A program made the translations under genes and the position numbers. Positions 40,016 through 47,375 of a stretch of 64,000 bases of DNA are shown piece after piece. This DNA is from Pelomonas baiyunensis. GTDB taxonomy: Bacteria; Pseudomonadota; Gammaproteobacteria; Burkholderiales; Burkholderiaceae_C. Below the pieces are notes generated by a model. The model did no database searches and was not told the DNA's origin. It saw nothing but the letters and a program-made list of their open reading frames with translations. Position 1 is the stretch's first letter. The number at the start of each line of letters is the position of its first letter. The DNA is taken from NCBI RefSeq assembly GCF_043555935.1, contig NZ_JBIGIB010000001.1:310001-374000 (forward strand). Direction: 5' to 3'.

Positions 40016-40028
40016 GATAATCCCGCCC
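40016..40028 (+). promoter_or_regulatory. -10 box of a likely leaderless acyltransferase transcript, inside a GC hairpin
   Basis: GATAAT at 40016-40021 is followed by CCCGCCC and then the ATG at 40029. The seven C/G bases pair with GGGCGGG at 40006-40012, so the -10 box lies in the loop of a perfect 7-bp inverted repeat. No Shine-Dalgarno sequence is present. Confidence 0.55.
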
Positions 40029-40679
40029 ATGACGCTTGCCGCCTTCACCGGCCAGTTGCTTGCCTTCATTGCGCGCCTCATCACGGGTGCCCAAGGCCAC
40101 TGGAAGGGCTGCCCGCCAACCGCCGAGCAGCGCATCTACATCGCCAATCACCAGAGTCATTTCGACCTCGTGCTCATCTGGGCTGCGTTGCCGCACGAGT
40201 TGCGCGCGCAGACCCGGGCCATCGCGGCGCGGGACTACTGGACCAAAAGCCCCTTCAAGCGCTGGCTGACGACCTCGGTCTTCAACGCCATTTACGTCAG
40301 CCGCACCCGCAGCAACCCCGACGAAGACCCGCTCGAGCCCCTGGCCGAGGCCCTGGCCAAGGGCGATTCGCTGGTGATCTTTCCGGAAGGCACGCGCTCC
40401 AACAAGGGCAACCCCATGCCGTTCAAGAGCGGCATCTTTCACCTGGCCGAGCAGTTCCCGCACGTGCAGCTGATCCCGACCTGGATCGACAACGTGCAGC
40501 GCGTGATGCCCAAGGGCGAAGTGGTGCCGGTGCCCATTCTGTGCACCGTTACGTTCGGCGCTCCCATCCAGCTGAACCCCGGCGAGTGCAAGGCCGACTT
40601 CCTGTGCCGCGCGCGTGAAGCCGTGATGGAACAGCGCCCCGACCCCGCCGTGGTGGGTGCCGAGCCGGGGGCCGACTGA
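40029..40679 (+). CDS. 1-acyl-glycerol-3-phosphate acyltransferase (PlsC family)
   Basis: The 216-residue membrane-associated enzyme adds an acyl chain to lysophosphatidate or a related lipid. The catalytic His-x4-Asp motif is Asn-His-Gln-Ser-His-Phe-Asp at about 42-48, and the phosphate-binding motif is Phe-Pro-Glu-Gly-Thr-Arg-Ser at about 118-124. Its stop overlaps the start of a CDP-diglyceride synthetase-like gene (ATGA). Since a housekeeping plsC/cdsA set is normally elsewhere in the genome, this pair may be a second phospholipid branch, as in the E. coli yna/ynb type loci; that is inference. Confidence 0.88.
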   Translation: MTLAAFTGQLLAFIARLITGAQGHWKGCPPTAEQRIYIANHQSHFDLVLIWAALPHELRAQTRAIAARDYWTKSPFKRWLTTSVFNAIYVSRTRSNPDEDPLEPLAEALAKGDSLVIFPEGTRSNKGNPMPFKSGIFHLAEQFPHVQLIPTWIDNVQRVMPKGEVVPVPILCTVTFGAPIQLNPGECKADFLCRAREAVMEQRPDPAVVGAEPGAD

Positions 40680-41680
40680 TGGTGGCCTGGCTCAAGCAAC
40701 TCAACACCAGCGAGCAGGTGGCGCTGCTCTTCGTGGTGCTGTTCGGTTTTCTGACCCTGCTGACGCTGGGCCTGTTCCTGAACTCGCTGCGCGAGCGCGC
40801 CAGCGAGGACGAGCGGGCCGCGTCGCAGCTGACCTGGGAGCGCGTGCGGCGCGACCTGCGCGCGGCCTGGATCGGCGGTTGCATGTTCTGGGTGGCCTGG
40901 ATCTCCGGGCCGCTGGGCGCCACGCTGCTGTTCGCGCTGTTCTCCTTCCTCGCACTGCGCGAGTTCATCACGCTGGTGCACACCCAGCGCAGCGATCACC
41001 GCACCCTCATCGTCGCCTTCTTCGTGCTGCTGCCGGTGCAGTACATGATCTGCGGCACGCGCTTTTTCGACCTGTTCACCGTGTTCCTGCCGGTCTATGG
41101 GTTCCTGGCGTTGCCCATCGTCAGCGCGCTGGCCGATGACCCGCGCGCCTTCCTGGAGCGCAACGCCAAGATCCAGTGGGGCGTGATGGTGTGCGTGTAT
41201 GGCCTGTCGCACGCGCCGGCCTTGCTGCTGCTGGACTTCCCTGGCTACACGGGCCGCGGCGCCTTCCTGCTGTTCTTCCTGGTGATGGTGGTGGCTGCCT
41301 CTCAGATTGCGCAGGAGATCGCCACCCGCACGCTGCGCCGGCGCCCGGTGGCCCGGCGCATCAGCCGCAGCTTCTCGATGCGGGCGTGGTGGATCGGCAC
41401 GCTCACCGGCGCCCTGGCCGGCACGCTGCTGTTCTGGATCACGCCGTTCAAGGCCGGTCAGGCCCTGGCCATGGCGTTCGTCACCGCCGGCGCAGCCGGC
41501 TTCGGCGGGCTGGTGATGAAGGCGCTGAAGAAGGACGCCGGCGTCGTGTACTGGGGCAACCGCAGCTCCATCACCGGCGCGGTGGGCCTGCTGGACCGCA
41601 TCGCCGTGCTGTGCTTTGCCGCCCCGGTGCTCTTCCACTCGGTGCGCTGGTACTTCCAGCTGCCGCTGGGCTGGAAATGA
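40679..41680 (+). CDS. Phosphatidate cytidylyltransferase-like membrane protein (CdsA family)
   Basis: The 333-residue protein has about eight membrane helices and belongs to the CDP-diglyceride synthetase family, which makes CDP-diacylglycerol from phosphatidic acid and CTP. The C-terminal signature region reads Lys-Ala-Leu-Lys-Lys-Asp-Ala-Gly ... Ile-Thr-Gly-Ala-Val-Gly-Leu-Leu-Asp-Arg-Ile-Ala. In classical CdsA this is Gly-His-Gly-Gly-x-Leu-Asp-Arg-x-Asp, so the second Asp is Ala here and the Gly-His-Gly-Gly part is altered. Activity may therefore differ. It is translationally coupled to the PlsC-family gene. Confidence 0.82.
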   Translation: MVAWLKQLNTSEQVALLFVVLFGFLTLLTLGLFLNSLRERASEDERAASQLTWERVRRDLRAAWIGGCMFWVAWISGPLGATLLFALFSFLALREFITLVHTQRSDHRTLIVAFFVLLPVQYMICGTRFFDLFTVFLPVYGFLALPIVSALADDPRAFLERNAKIQWGVMVCVYGLSHAPALLLLDFPGYTGRGAFLLFFLVMVVAASQIAQEIATRTLRRRPVARRISRSFSMRAWWIGTLTGALAGTLLFWITPFKAGQALAMAFVTAGAAGFGGLVMKALKKDAGVVYWGNRSSITGAVGLLDRIAVLCFAAPVLFHSVRWYFQLPLGWK

Positions 41681-41708
41681 CCGCGACCGGGCGCTGGAGC
41701 GCGCCGCG

Positions 41709-41855
41709 ATGAGGATTCTCGGCATCGACCCAGGTTTGCAGACCACCGGTTTTCGCTGCGGCCCGTTGCCGGCGCACCTTCACGAGCGCGGCGCGCTCAT
41801 GAGCCTGCGCAGAAACCTTGTCAGCGTCGCCACCGCAGGTGGTTGTCTGTCATGA
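41709..41855 (+). pseudogene. Duplicated 5' fragment of ruvC
   Basis: Bases 41709-41753 match the first 45 bases of ruvC (41852-41896) at 42 positions, and the three differences are all synonymous (CTC/CTG, GAC/GAT, GGT/GGC). Both copies code for Met-Arg-Ile-Leu-Gly-Ile-Asp-Pro-Gly-Leu-Gln-Thr-Thr-Gly-Phe. After that the first copy diverges completely and stops at 41855, giving a 48-codon frame that overlaps the real ruvC start. It keeps the first catalytic Asp only and cannot be active. Confidence 0.8.
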
Positions 41856-42400
41856 GGATTCTGGGCATCGATCCAGGCTTGCAGACCACCGGTTTTGGCG
41901 TCATTGACGCCGACGGGCCGCGTCTGGCCTATGTGGCCAGCGGCACCATCAAGACCACCGGCGTGGCCGTGGGCGACCTGCCGGCGCGCTTGAAGATCTT
42001 GTTCGACGGCATCCGTGAGGTGGCCGCCCGCTACCAGCCGCAGTGCGCGGCGGTAGAAATCGTGTTCGTGAACGTCAACCCGCAGTCCACGCTGCTGCTG
42101 GGGCAGGCGCGCGGCGCGGCGCTGACGGCGCTGGTGTCGGTGGACCTGCCGGTCAGCGAGTACACCGCGCTGCAGATGAAAAAGGCCATCGTGGGCCACG
42201 GGCACGCCAAGAAAGAGCAGATCCAGGCCATGGTGCAGCGCCTGCTGAACCTGCCCGGCTTGCCCGGCAAGGACGCGGCCGACGCCCTGGGCCTGGCCGT
42301 GATGCACGCGCATGCCCGCGTCAGCTTCGAGGCCATGAGCCGCAGCACCACGCTGCAGCGCCGCCAGCACGCCCAGTTCAAAGGCGGCCGCACCTACTGA
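41852..42400 (+). CDS. ruvC: Crossover junction endodeoxyribonuclease RuvC
   Basis: RuvC cuts Holliday junctions in recombination repair. The 182-residue protein has the catalytic acids Asp7 (Gly-Ile-Asp-Pro-Gly), Glu near 69 (Val-Glu-Ile-Val-Phe-Val), and the Asp pair in Gly-Lys-Asp-Ala-Ala-Asp-Ala-Leu-Gly near 142. The ATG at 41852 gives the usual N-terminus. It follows the duplicated ruvC fragment. ruvA and ruvB are not in the window, and ruvC is 6.8 kb from purH, which it often follows directly in Burkholderiales. Confidence 0.97.
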   Translation: MRILGIDPGLQTTGFGVIDADGPRLAYVASGTIKTTGVAVGDLPARLKILFDGIREVAARYQPQCAAVEIVFVNVNPQSTLLLGQARGAALTALVSVDLPVSEYTALQMKKAIVGHGHAKKEQIQAMVQRLLNLPGLPGKDAADALGLAVMHAHARVSFEAMSRSTTLQRRQHAQFKGGRTY

Positions 42401-42700
42401 CCGCGGCCGCCACGCCGCGTCGCCTCCGCACAACGGCCCTGGGTCGCCGGCCCCCCGTGAATCGGGGGTGAGCCTTGCCGGGGCGCGCGCACCGCGATGG
42501 GGACGAAGGCCCCCTCCACTCAGGGGGAATGCCCCTGCACCACAGCTGGGCATCAGGCGTGTGAAAACGGTCCTAGGGACAACCCCAGGCGATGTTTCCT
42601 ACTCCGTAAAAAAAGTCTCACTACCCTCGCGCCTTTCGTCAGACCTGTGGGTCGGTTGTTGACGGAAATCCCACCCCTTCACTTTGCTCATCGCCACCCC
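42401..42700. other. 300-base gap between ruvC and the PEP-CTERM gene
   Basis: No gene is seen. Two perfect 6-bp hairpins follow ruvC: CCCCCG/CGGGGG at 42452-42468 and CCCCCT/AGGGGG at 42510-42527; the second could end ruvC transcription but lacks a T run. An imperfect palindrome at 42572-42589 and an A run at 42608-42614 lie in the likely promoter region of the next gene. Confidence 0.6.
42572..42589. promoter_or_regulatory. Imperfect palindrome CCTAGGG-ACAA-CCCCAGG upstream of the PEP-CTERM gene
   Basis: The two 7-base arms match at 6 of 7 positions in inverted orientation and are separated by 4 bases, about 112 bases before the start codon. It contains CCTAGG, a rare sequence in high-GC DNA. 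A related CCCTAGG is found at 63910 in the last gap of the window. A regulator site is likely but unproven. Confidence 0.4.
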
Positions 42701-43399
42701 ATGCAACTCCGTGCTCTCGCGCTTGCCGCGCTTCTCGCCACCAGTTTTTCCGCTCAAGCCGATCGGATCGCGACCTGGGAATTCACCGCCTCCTCCACCA
42801 AGCCGTTGACCGCAAACGGCGCGGCCGCTTCCTACTCGCTGGTGGGCGACGTGACGTCGAGCTTCGCTCAAGGCGTTGGAGGAGCGCAATTGAGTGCCCT
42901 CAACACAACGGGGTACAAGACCACGGCTGCGAACCTGTCGAACGGCATTCAGTTCAACGTCGAGACGACGGGCTATTCGGACATCCAGTTCAGCTTTGCC
43001 CAGCGCAACTCATCGACGGCGTCTGCATATACCTCGTTGCAATACAAGGCGGCCGACGAGACCCAATGGACGACGGTCAAGTCGTTCAAGATGGATCCTC
43101 AGGGGGCGAACCCCAACTGGTACACGCTGAGCTACGACTTCAGTTCGATCACCAAGGCAAACGACAGTTTGTCGTTTGCTGTCCGTTTGGTGGCGAGCTA
43201 CGGGCCCAGCGGCAGCTATGTGGCGACCAACACGGGCTCGACGTTCGCTTCGAGCGGCACCATCCGCTACGACAACGTCACGTTCTCCGGCACGGCCATC
43301 CCGGACCCGCTGCCGGTGCCTGAACCCCAGACCTACGCGCTGATGCTCGCGGGCCTGGCCACGGTGGCCGCTGTGGCTCGCCGTCGTCGCGCGCACTGA
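42701..43399 (+). CDS. PEP-CTERM sorting domain-containing protein
   Basis: The 232-residue exported protein has a signal peptide (1-20, ending Phe-Ser-Ala-Gln-Ala), a Thr/Ser/Asn-rich beta-type body and the C-terminal sorting signal at 206-232: Val-Pro-Glu-Pro-Gln-Thr-Tyr, a hydrophobic helix (Ala-Leu-Met-Leu-Ala-Gly-Leu-Ala) and Ala-Arg-Arg-Arg-Arg. Such proteins are cut and released to the surface by exosortase in strains that make an extracellular polysaccharide. The exosortase genes are not in the window. The function of the body is unknown. It is followed 44 bases later by a large lipoprotein gene. Confidence 0.92.
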   Translation: MQLRALALAALLATSFSAQADRIATWEFTASSTKPLTANGAAASYSLVGDVTSSFAQGVGGAQLSALNTTGYKTTAANLSNGIQFNVETTGYSDIQFSFAQRNSSTASAYTSLQYKAADETQWTTVKSFKMDPQGANPNWYTLSYDFSSITKANDSLSFAVRLVASYGPSGSYVATNTGSTFASSGTIRYDNVTFSGTAIPDPLPVPEPQTYALMLAGLATVAAVARRRRAH

Positions 43400-43443
43400 G
43401 TCGCGCGCTTCTGTCCCGCCCGCCCTTCACCGACGAGGTTCTC

Positions 43444-45867
43444 ATGAGCTCTCCCCGTTTCGCCCTGCGCGCCCTCACGGCGTGCCTGCTGCCGGCGCTG
43501 CTGGCCGCTTGCAATGGCAACGACACCCCCGTTGCCACCGTTCAGCCCACGGCCACCGACACGATGTCGCAGGCCGCGGCCGTGCATCCCAGCGTCAAGT
43601 ACCCCGACCACCACGAGTTCGAGGCCGAACTGATGGTGCCCTTCACCAGCGACCTGCCCAGCGGCGCGCGTCGCTTTGGCGTGGTGCTGAGCTACCTCGG
43701 CGCGCCTGAGGGTGAACAGTTCGCCTACCGGCTCGAACTCGTGGCGCCGGACGGCCGCGTCGTGCAGCGCTATGCCGGCGTGGAGCTCTACAAGGGCGAG
43801 CCCGTTCGCCTGAACTTCGACTGGGCCGGGCGTGACGCCGGCGCGCTGGCCGATGGCCTGTACGAAGCCCGCCTGACCGCCACCGCGGCCGACGCCGACC
43901 CCAAGGCCAGCGGCAGTGCCGAGGCCCGCGCTGACGCGCTGCTCGCCGCCGGGGGCGACCACGCCCCGCACGAGGTGTCGTTCAAGTTCGCGCTGGGCAA
44001 GCCGCCCGCGGCCAAGATGCCGGCCTACCGCGCGATGGCCCTGGGCCAACAGCTCACGCAAGGCGAAGCCCCGCGCGCCAAGGCGATGGCAGCCTCCGCC
44101 ATCGCCAGCTGGCCCTACACCGTGTACTTCGGTTCGCTGCACGGCCAGACGAACGATTCGGACGGCGGCGGCGACATCGCCAGCTGCAGCTCGTCCCAAG
44201 CCGCGCAAACCGGCAAGTACGGCCCGGACGCGGCCTTCCCCTACGCCAAGGCGCGCGGCCTGGACTTCTTCGCCAACACCGACCACAACCACTACTTCGA
44301 CGGCAGCTCCGGCCTGGGCACCATCCCGGCGGCGACCGCGAAGTCGCGCTTCCTGGCGGGTGTGGCCACGGCCAACACCTACACCGCCAACAACCCGGGC
44401 TTCCTGGCCACCTACGGCATGGAGTGGGGCGTCATCAGCGGCGGCGGCCACCTGAACATCTTTGTCAGCAACGAGCTGTACTCGTGGGAGTACGACCCCA
44501 ACAACGACCTGTACGGCCACCGCTTCATCGCCAAGAACGACTACGCGTCGCTCTACTCGGTGATGCGCGCGCAAGGCCAGGTCGGCCAGTTCAACCACCC
44601 GGACACCACCGGGCAGTTCATCATCAACGGCGTGGACTTCGGCTACACCGCCGACGGTGACGAAGTGATGGTGCTGGCGGAAATCTCCAACACCAGTGCG
44701 TTCTCCAACGTGGAGAACGAAAGCCAGCAGCCGGGCTCGGGCTATGAGTCGGCCTTCCGCAAGATCCTGGAGCGCGGCTTCCACGTGGCACCGGCCACCA
44801 ACCAGGACAACCACTGCGCGAACTGGGGTGCCTCGTACACCAACCGCACGGCCGTGCTGATCCCGAACGGCACGCCGCTGACGCAAGCCAGCTTCATCGA
44901 CGCGCTCAAGGCCCGCCGCGTGTTCGCCACGCACGACAAGAACTCGCAGCTGGTGTTCAGCGCCAACGGCGCCATCATGGGCTCGCGCATCAACAACAGC
45001 GGCGCGCTGAACCTGAACGTGGGCTTCGCCAACACGGCCGGCCGCACGGTGTCGGTGGTGGAAATCTGGGAAGGTGTGCCGGGTCGCAACGGCACCATGA
45101 CCCTGCTGACCAACAACGCCACGCACAGCTTCACGCCGGCCGATGGCGCGCACGTGTACTACGCCAAGCTCACGCAAGACGACGGCAAGGTGCTGTGGTC
45201 GGCGCCCATCTGGGTGACGCAAGGCAGTGTGGCCCCGGGCGACACCACGCCGCCCACGGTCAGCGGCAGCGTCACCGGCACCAGCGGCACCATCACGCTG
45301 TTCGCGCAAGCCACCGACAACGTGGGCGTGACCAAGGTGGAGTTCTGGGTGGACGGCACGCTCAAGGGCACCGACACCACGGCCCCCTACAGCCTGGCGC
45401 TGGACTCCAAGCTGCTGTCCAACGGCGCCCACAGCCTGGTGGCCAAGGCGTTTGACGCGGCGGGCAACAGCACCTCGTCCACCGCGGTGAACTTCAACGT
45501 GAGCAACGCAGGCGCCGGCATGGCGGAGACCGAGTCCAACGGCACCATCGCCACGGCCAACGCCATCGGCACCGCCACCACCGTCACCGGCTTCATCAGC
45601 AGCGCGACCGACAAGGACTACTTCAAGGTCAACCTGGCCGCCGGCCAGCGCATCCGTGTCGACATGACCGGCCCGAGCGGTGTGGACTACGACCTGTACC
45701 TGGTCACGTCCACCGGCGCTGGCCTGGCCTCGTCGGAAGGCACGACCGCGTCCGAGTCGCTGACCTACACGAACGGCACCACCGCCCGCACGGTCTACAT
45801 CAAGGTGCAGAGCTACAGCGGCTCCAGCACCACCAGCGGCTACACGCTGACGATCAGCTACCCCTGA
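43444..45867 (+). CDS. Lipoprotein with CehA/McbA-type PHP hydrolase, Ig-like and PPC domains
   Basis: The 807-residue protein has a lipobox Leu-Ala-Ala-Cys23, so it should be lipid-anchored. A beta-rich region (about 50-190) precedes a PHP metallohydrolase domain with metal-binding motifs Gly-Ser-Leu-His-Gly-Gln-Thr (near 231), Asn-Thr-Asp-His-Asn-His-Tyr (near 278), Gly-His-Leu-Asn-Ile (near 337), Phe-Asn-His-Pro-Asp (near 384) and Asp-Asn-His-Cys (near 456). An Ig-like domain (about 600-685) and a PPC domain (about 690-807) finish the protein. CehA and McbA are known carbaryl hydrolases of this group; here the substrate is unknown. It probably follows the PEP-CTERM gene in one transcript. 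Confidence 0.82.
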   Translation: MSSPRFALRALTACLLPALLAACNGNDTPVATVQPTATDTMSQAAAVHPSVKYPDHHEFEAELMVPFTSDLPSGARRFGVVLSYLGAPEGEQFAYRLELVAPDGRVVQRYAGVELYKGEPVRLNFDWAGRDAGALADGLYEARLTATAADADPKASGSAEARADALLAAGGDHAPHEVSFKFALGKPPAAKMPAYRAMALGQQLTQGEAPRAKAMAASAIASWPYTVYFGSLHGQTNDSDGGGDIASCSSSQAAQTGKYGPDAAFPYAKARGLDFFANTDHNHYFDGSSGLGTIPAATAKSRFLAGVATANTYTANNPGFLATYGMEWGVISGGGHLNIFVSNELYSWEYDPNNDLYGHRFIAKNDYASLYSVMRAQGQVGQFNHPDTTGQFIINGVDFGYTADGDEVMVLAEISNTSAFSNVENESQQPGSGYESAFRKILERGFHVAPATNQDNHCANWGASYTNRTAVLIPNGTPLTQASFIDALKARRVFATHDKNSQLVFSANGAIMGSRINNSGALNLNVGFANTAGRTVSVVEIWEGVPGRNGTMTLLTNNATHSFTPADGAHVYYAKLTQDDGKVLWSAPIWVTQGSVAPGDTTPPTVSGSVTGTSGTITLFAQATDNVGVTKVEFWVDGTLKGTDTTAPYSLALDSKLLSNGAHSLVAKAFDAAGNSTSSTAVNFNVSNAGAGMAETESNGTIATANAIGTATTVTGFISSATDKDYFKVNLAAGQRIRVDMTGPSGVDYDLYLVTSTGAGLASSEGTTASESLTYTNGTTARTVYIKVQSYSGSSTTSGYTLTISYP

Positions 45868-45893
45868 TCGGCCGCGCACGCGCCATCACCACC

Positions 45894-45918
45894 AGGGGCC
45901 TTCGGGCCCCTTTTTTTT
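45894..45918 (+). terminator. Rho-independent terminator after the PHP lipoprotein gene
   Basis: AGGGGCC (45894-45900) pairs with GGCCCCT (45905-45911) around a TTCG tetraloop and is followed by eight T (45911-45918). It lies 27 bases after the stop codon and ends the PEP-CTERM/lipoprotein transcript. Confidence 0.93.
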
Positions 45919-45980
45919 CATGGGTGTGGAGCCCCTGACCGTGGGCCTGGGGCGGGTGGGCTCGGGCATGATGCCGCCCG

Positions 45981-47375
45981 ATGTCTCCCGCCCTGTTGCT
46001 GACCGGCGTTCTTGCCTATTTCCTTCTCCTGCTCGGCCTGGCGCGTGGTGTGTCCCGCCGGGCCGGGGCCGATGCCTTCTACGTGGGCGGGCGCAGCAGC
46101 CCCTGGCCCATCGTCGCGTTCGGCATGGTGGGCACCTCGCTGTCAGGCGTCACCTTCATCAGCGTGCCGGGGTCGGTGGCGGCCAGCGGCTTCACCTACC
46201 TCCAGGTCACCGCCGGCTATGTGGCCGGCTATGTGGCCATCGCCTTCGTGCTACTGCCGCACTACCACCGGCTCGGCGTCACCTCCATTTATGAGCTGCT
46301 CGAAGCCCGCCTGGGCGACAGCGCACGGCGCTTGGGGGCGGCGTACTTCGTGCTGTCGCGCACCGTGGGCGCCACGGCCCGGCTGTACCTCGTGGTGCAG
46401 GTGCTGCACGCGCTGATCCTGGCGCCGCTGGGCGTGCCGTTTGCGGTGGGGGCGGCGGTGGTGCTGCTGATGATCCTGCTCTACACCGTGGACGGCGGCG
46501 TGAAAGCCCTGGTGTGGACCGACACGCTGCAAACCCTGGGCATGCTCACCGGCCTGGCGGTGTGCACTACGCTGCTGTGGCCGCCGGATGCGGTCGCGCA
46601 GCTGGACGCCGCGGGCCTGCTGCGGGTGTGGGTGAGTGATCCGCTGTCGCGCGACTTCTCGGTCAAGGCGCTGCTGGCGGGCGCGTTCATCACCATCGCC
46701 ATGACCGGGCTGGACCAGGAAATGATGCAGAAGAGCCTGTCCGTGGCCCGCCTGCGCGATGCCCAGAAAAACCTGCTGCTGCTGGCCGGCCTGCTGGTGG
46801 GGGTGATCACGGCGTTCCTGCTGCTGGGCGGCGTGTTGACGCTGTACGCACAAGCGCACGGCGTGGCCGCGAAGGGCGACGCGCTCTTTCCCACCGTCGT
46901 CATGCAGCACCTGCCGGGCTGGGTGCAGGCCGTGTTTGTGCTGGCCCTGGTGTCGGCGCTGCTGCCCAGTGCCGACGGCGCGCTGACCGCGCTGACGGCC
47001 AGTACCTGCCTGGACCTGCTGCGCCTGCCGCCGCAGGACGCCCGCACCCGCCGCCGCGTGCACCTGGGCTTTGCGGTGCTGTTCCTCGCGCTGGTGCTGG
47101 GCTTCAAGGCGCTGGACAGTGCCAGCATGATCTTCGTCATCCTGAAGCTGGCCGGCTACACCTACGGCCCGCTGCTCGGGCTGTTCGCGTTCGCGCTGTT
47201 CACGCCGCGCCCGGTGTCGGGGCGGGCGTTGCTGGCGGTGTGCCTGGCGGCGCCCGCGCTGTGTGCGGTGCTGGACTTCGGCCAGCCGTGGGGCGGCTAT
47301 CAGATCGGACTGGAGTTGCTGTTGTTGAACGGATGCCTGACCTGGAGCGGCCTGTGGCTGGCCCGCACGCGGTGA
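45981..47375 (+). CDS. Sodium:solute symporter family protein
   Basis: The 464-residue inner-membrane protein has about 12-13 helices and SSS-family motifs: Ala-Asp-Ala-Phe-Tyr-Val-Gly-Gly-Arg near residue 30, Phe-Gly-Met-Val-Gly-Thr-Ser-Leu-Ser-Gly, Gly-Gly-Val-Lys-Ala-Leu-Val-Trp-Thr-Asp near 172 and Gly-Leu-Asp-Gln-Glu-Met-Met-Gln near 240. SSS members bring in sugars, amino acids, organic acids or other solutes with Na+. The substrate cannot be read from the sequence. A CATGAT box ends 8 bases before the ATG with no clear ribosome site. Its stop overlaps the GTG start of the ABC exporter. Confidence 0.88.
   Translation: MSPALLLTGVLAYFLLLLGLARGVSRRAGADAFYVGGRSSPWPIVAFGMVGTSLSGVTFISVPGSVAASGFTYLQVTAGYVAGYVAIAFVLLPHYHRLGVTSIYELLEARLGDSARRLGAAYFVLSRTVGATARLYLVVQVLHALILAPLGVPFAVGAAVVLLMILLYTVDGGVKALVWTDTLQTLGMLTGLAVCTTLLWPPDAVAQLDAAGLLRVWVSDPLSRDFSVKALLAGAFITIAMTGLDQEMMQKSLSVARLRDAQKNLLLLAGLLVGVITAFLLLGGVLTLYAQAHGVAAKGDALFPTVVMQHLPGWVQAVFVLALVSALLPSADGALTALTASTCLDLLRLPPQDARTRRRVHLGFAVLFLALVLGFKALDSASMIFVILKLAGYTYGPLLGLFAFALFTPRPVSGRALLAVCLAAPALCAVLDFGQPWGGYQIGLELLLLNGCLTWSGLWLARTR

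Noticed and set aside
42572..42700. A sigma-54 promoter before the PEP-CTERM gene
   Set aside because: No TGGCAC-N5-TTGC match with the 10-base GG-GC spacing was found; the closest string (TGTGGGTCGGTTGTTGAC) lacks the GC pair.
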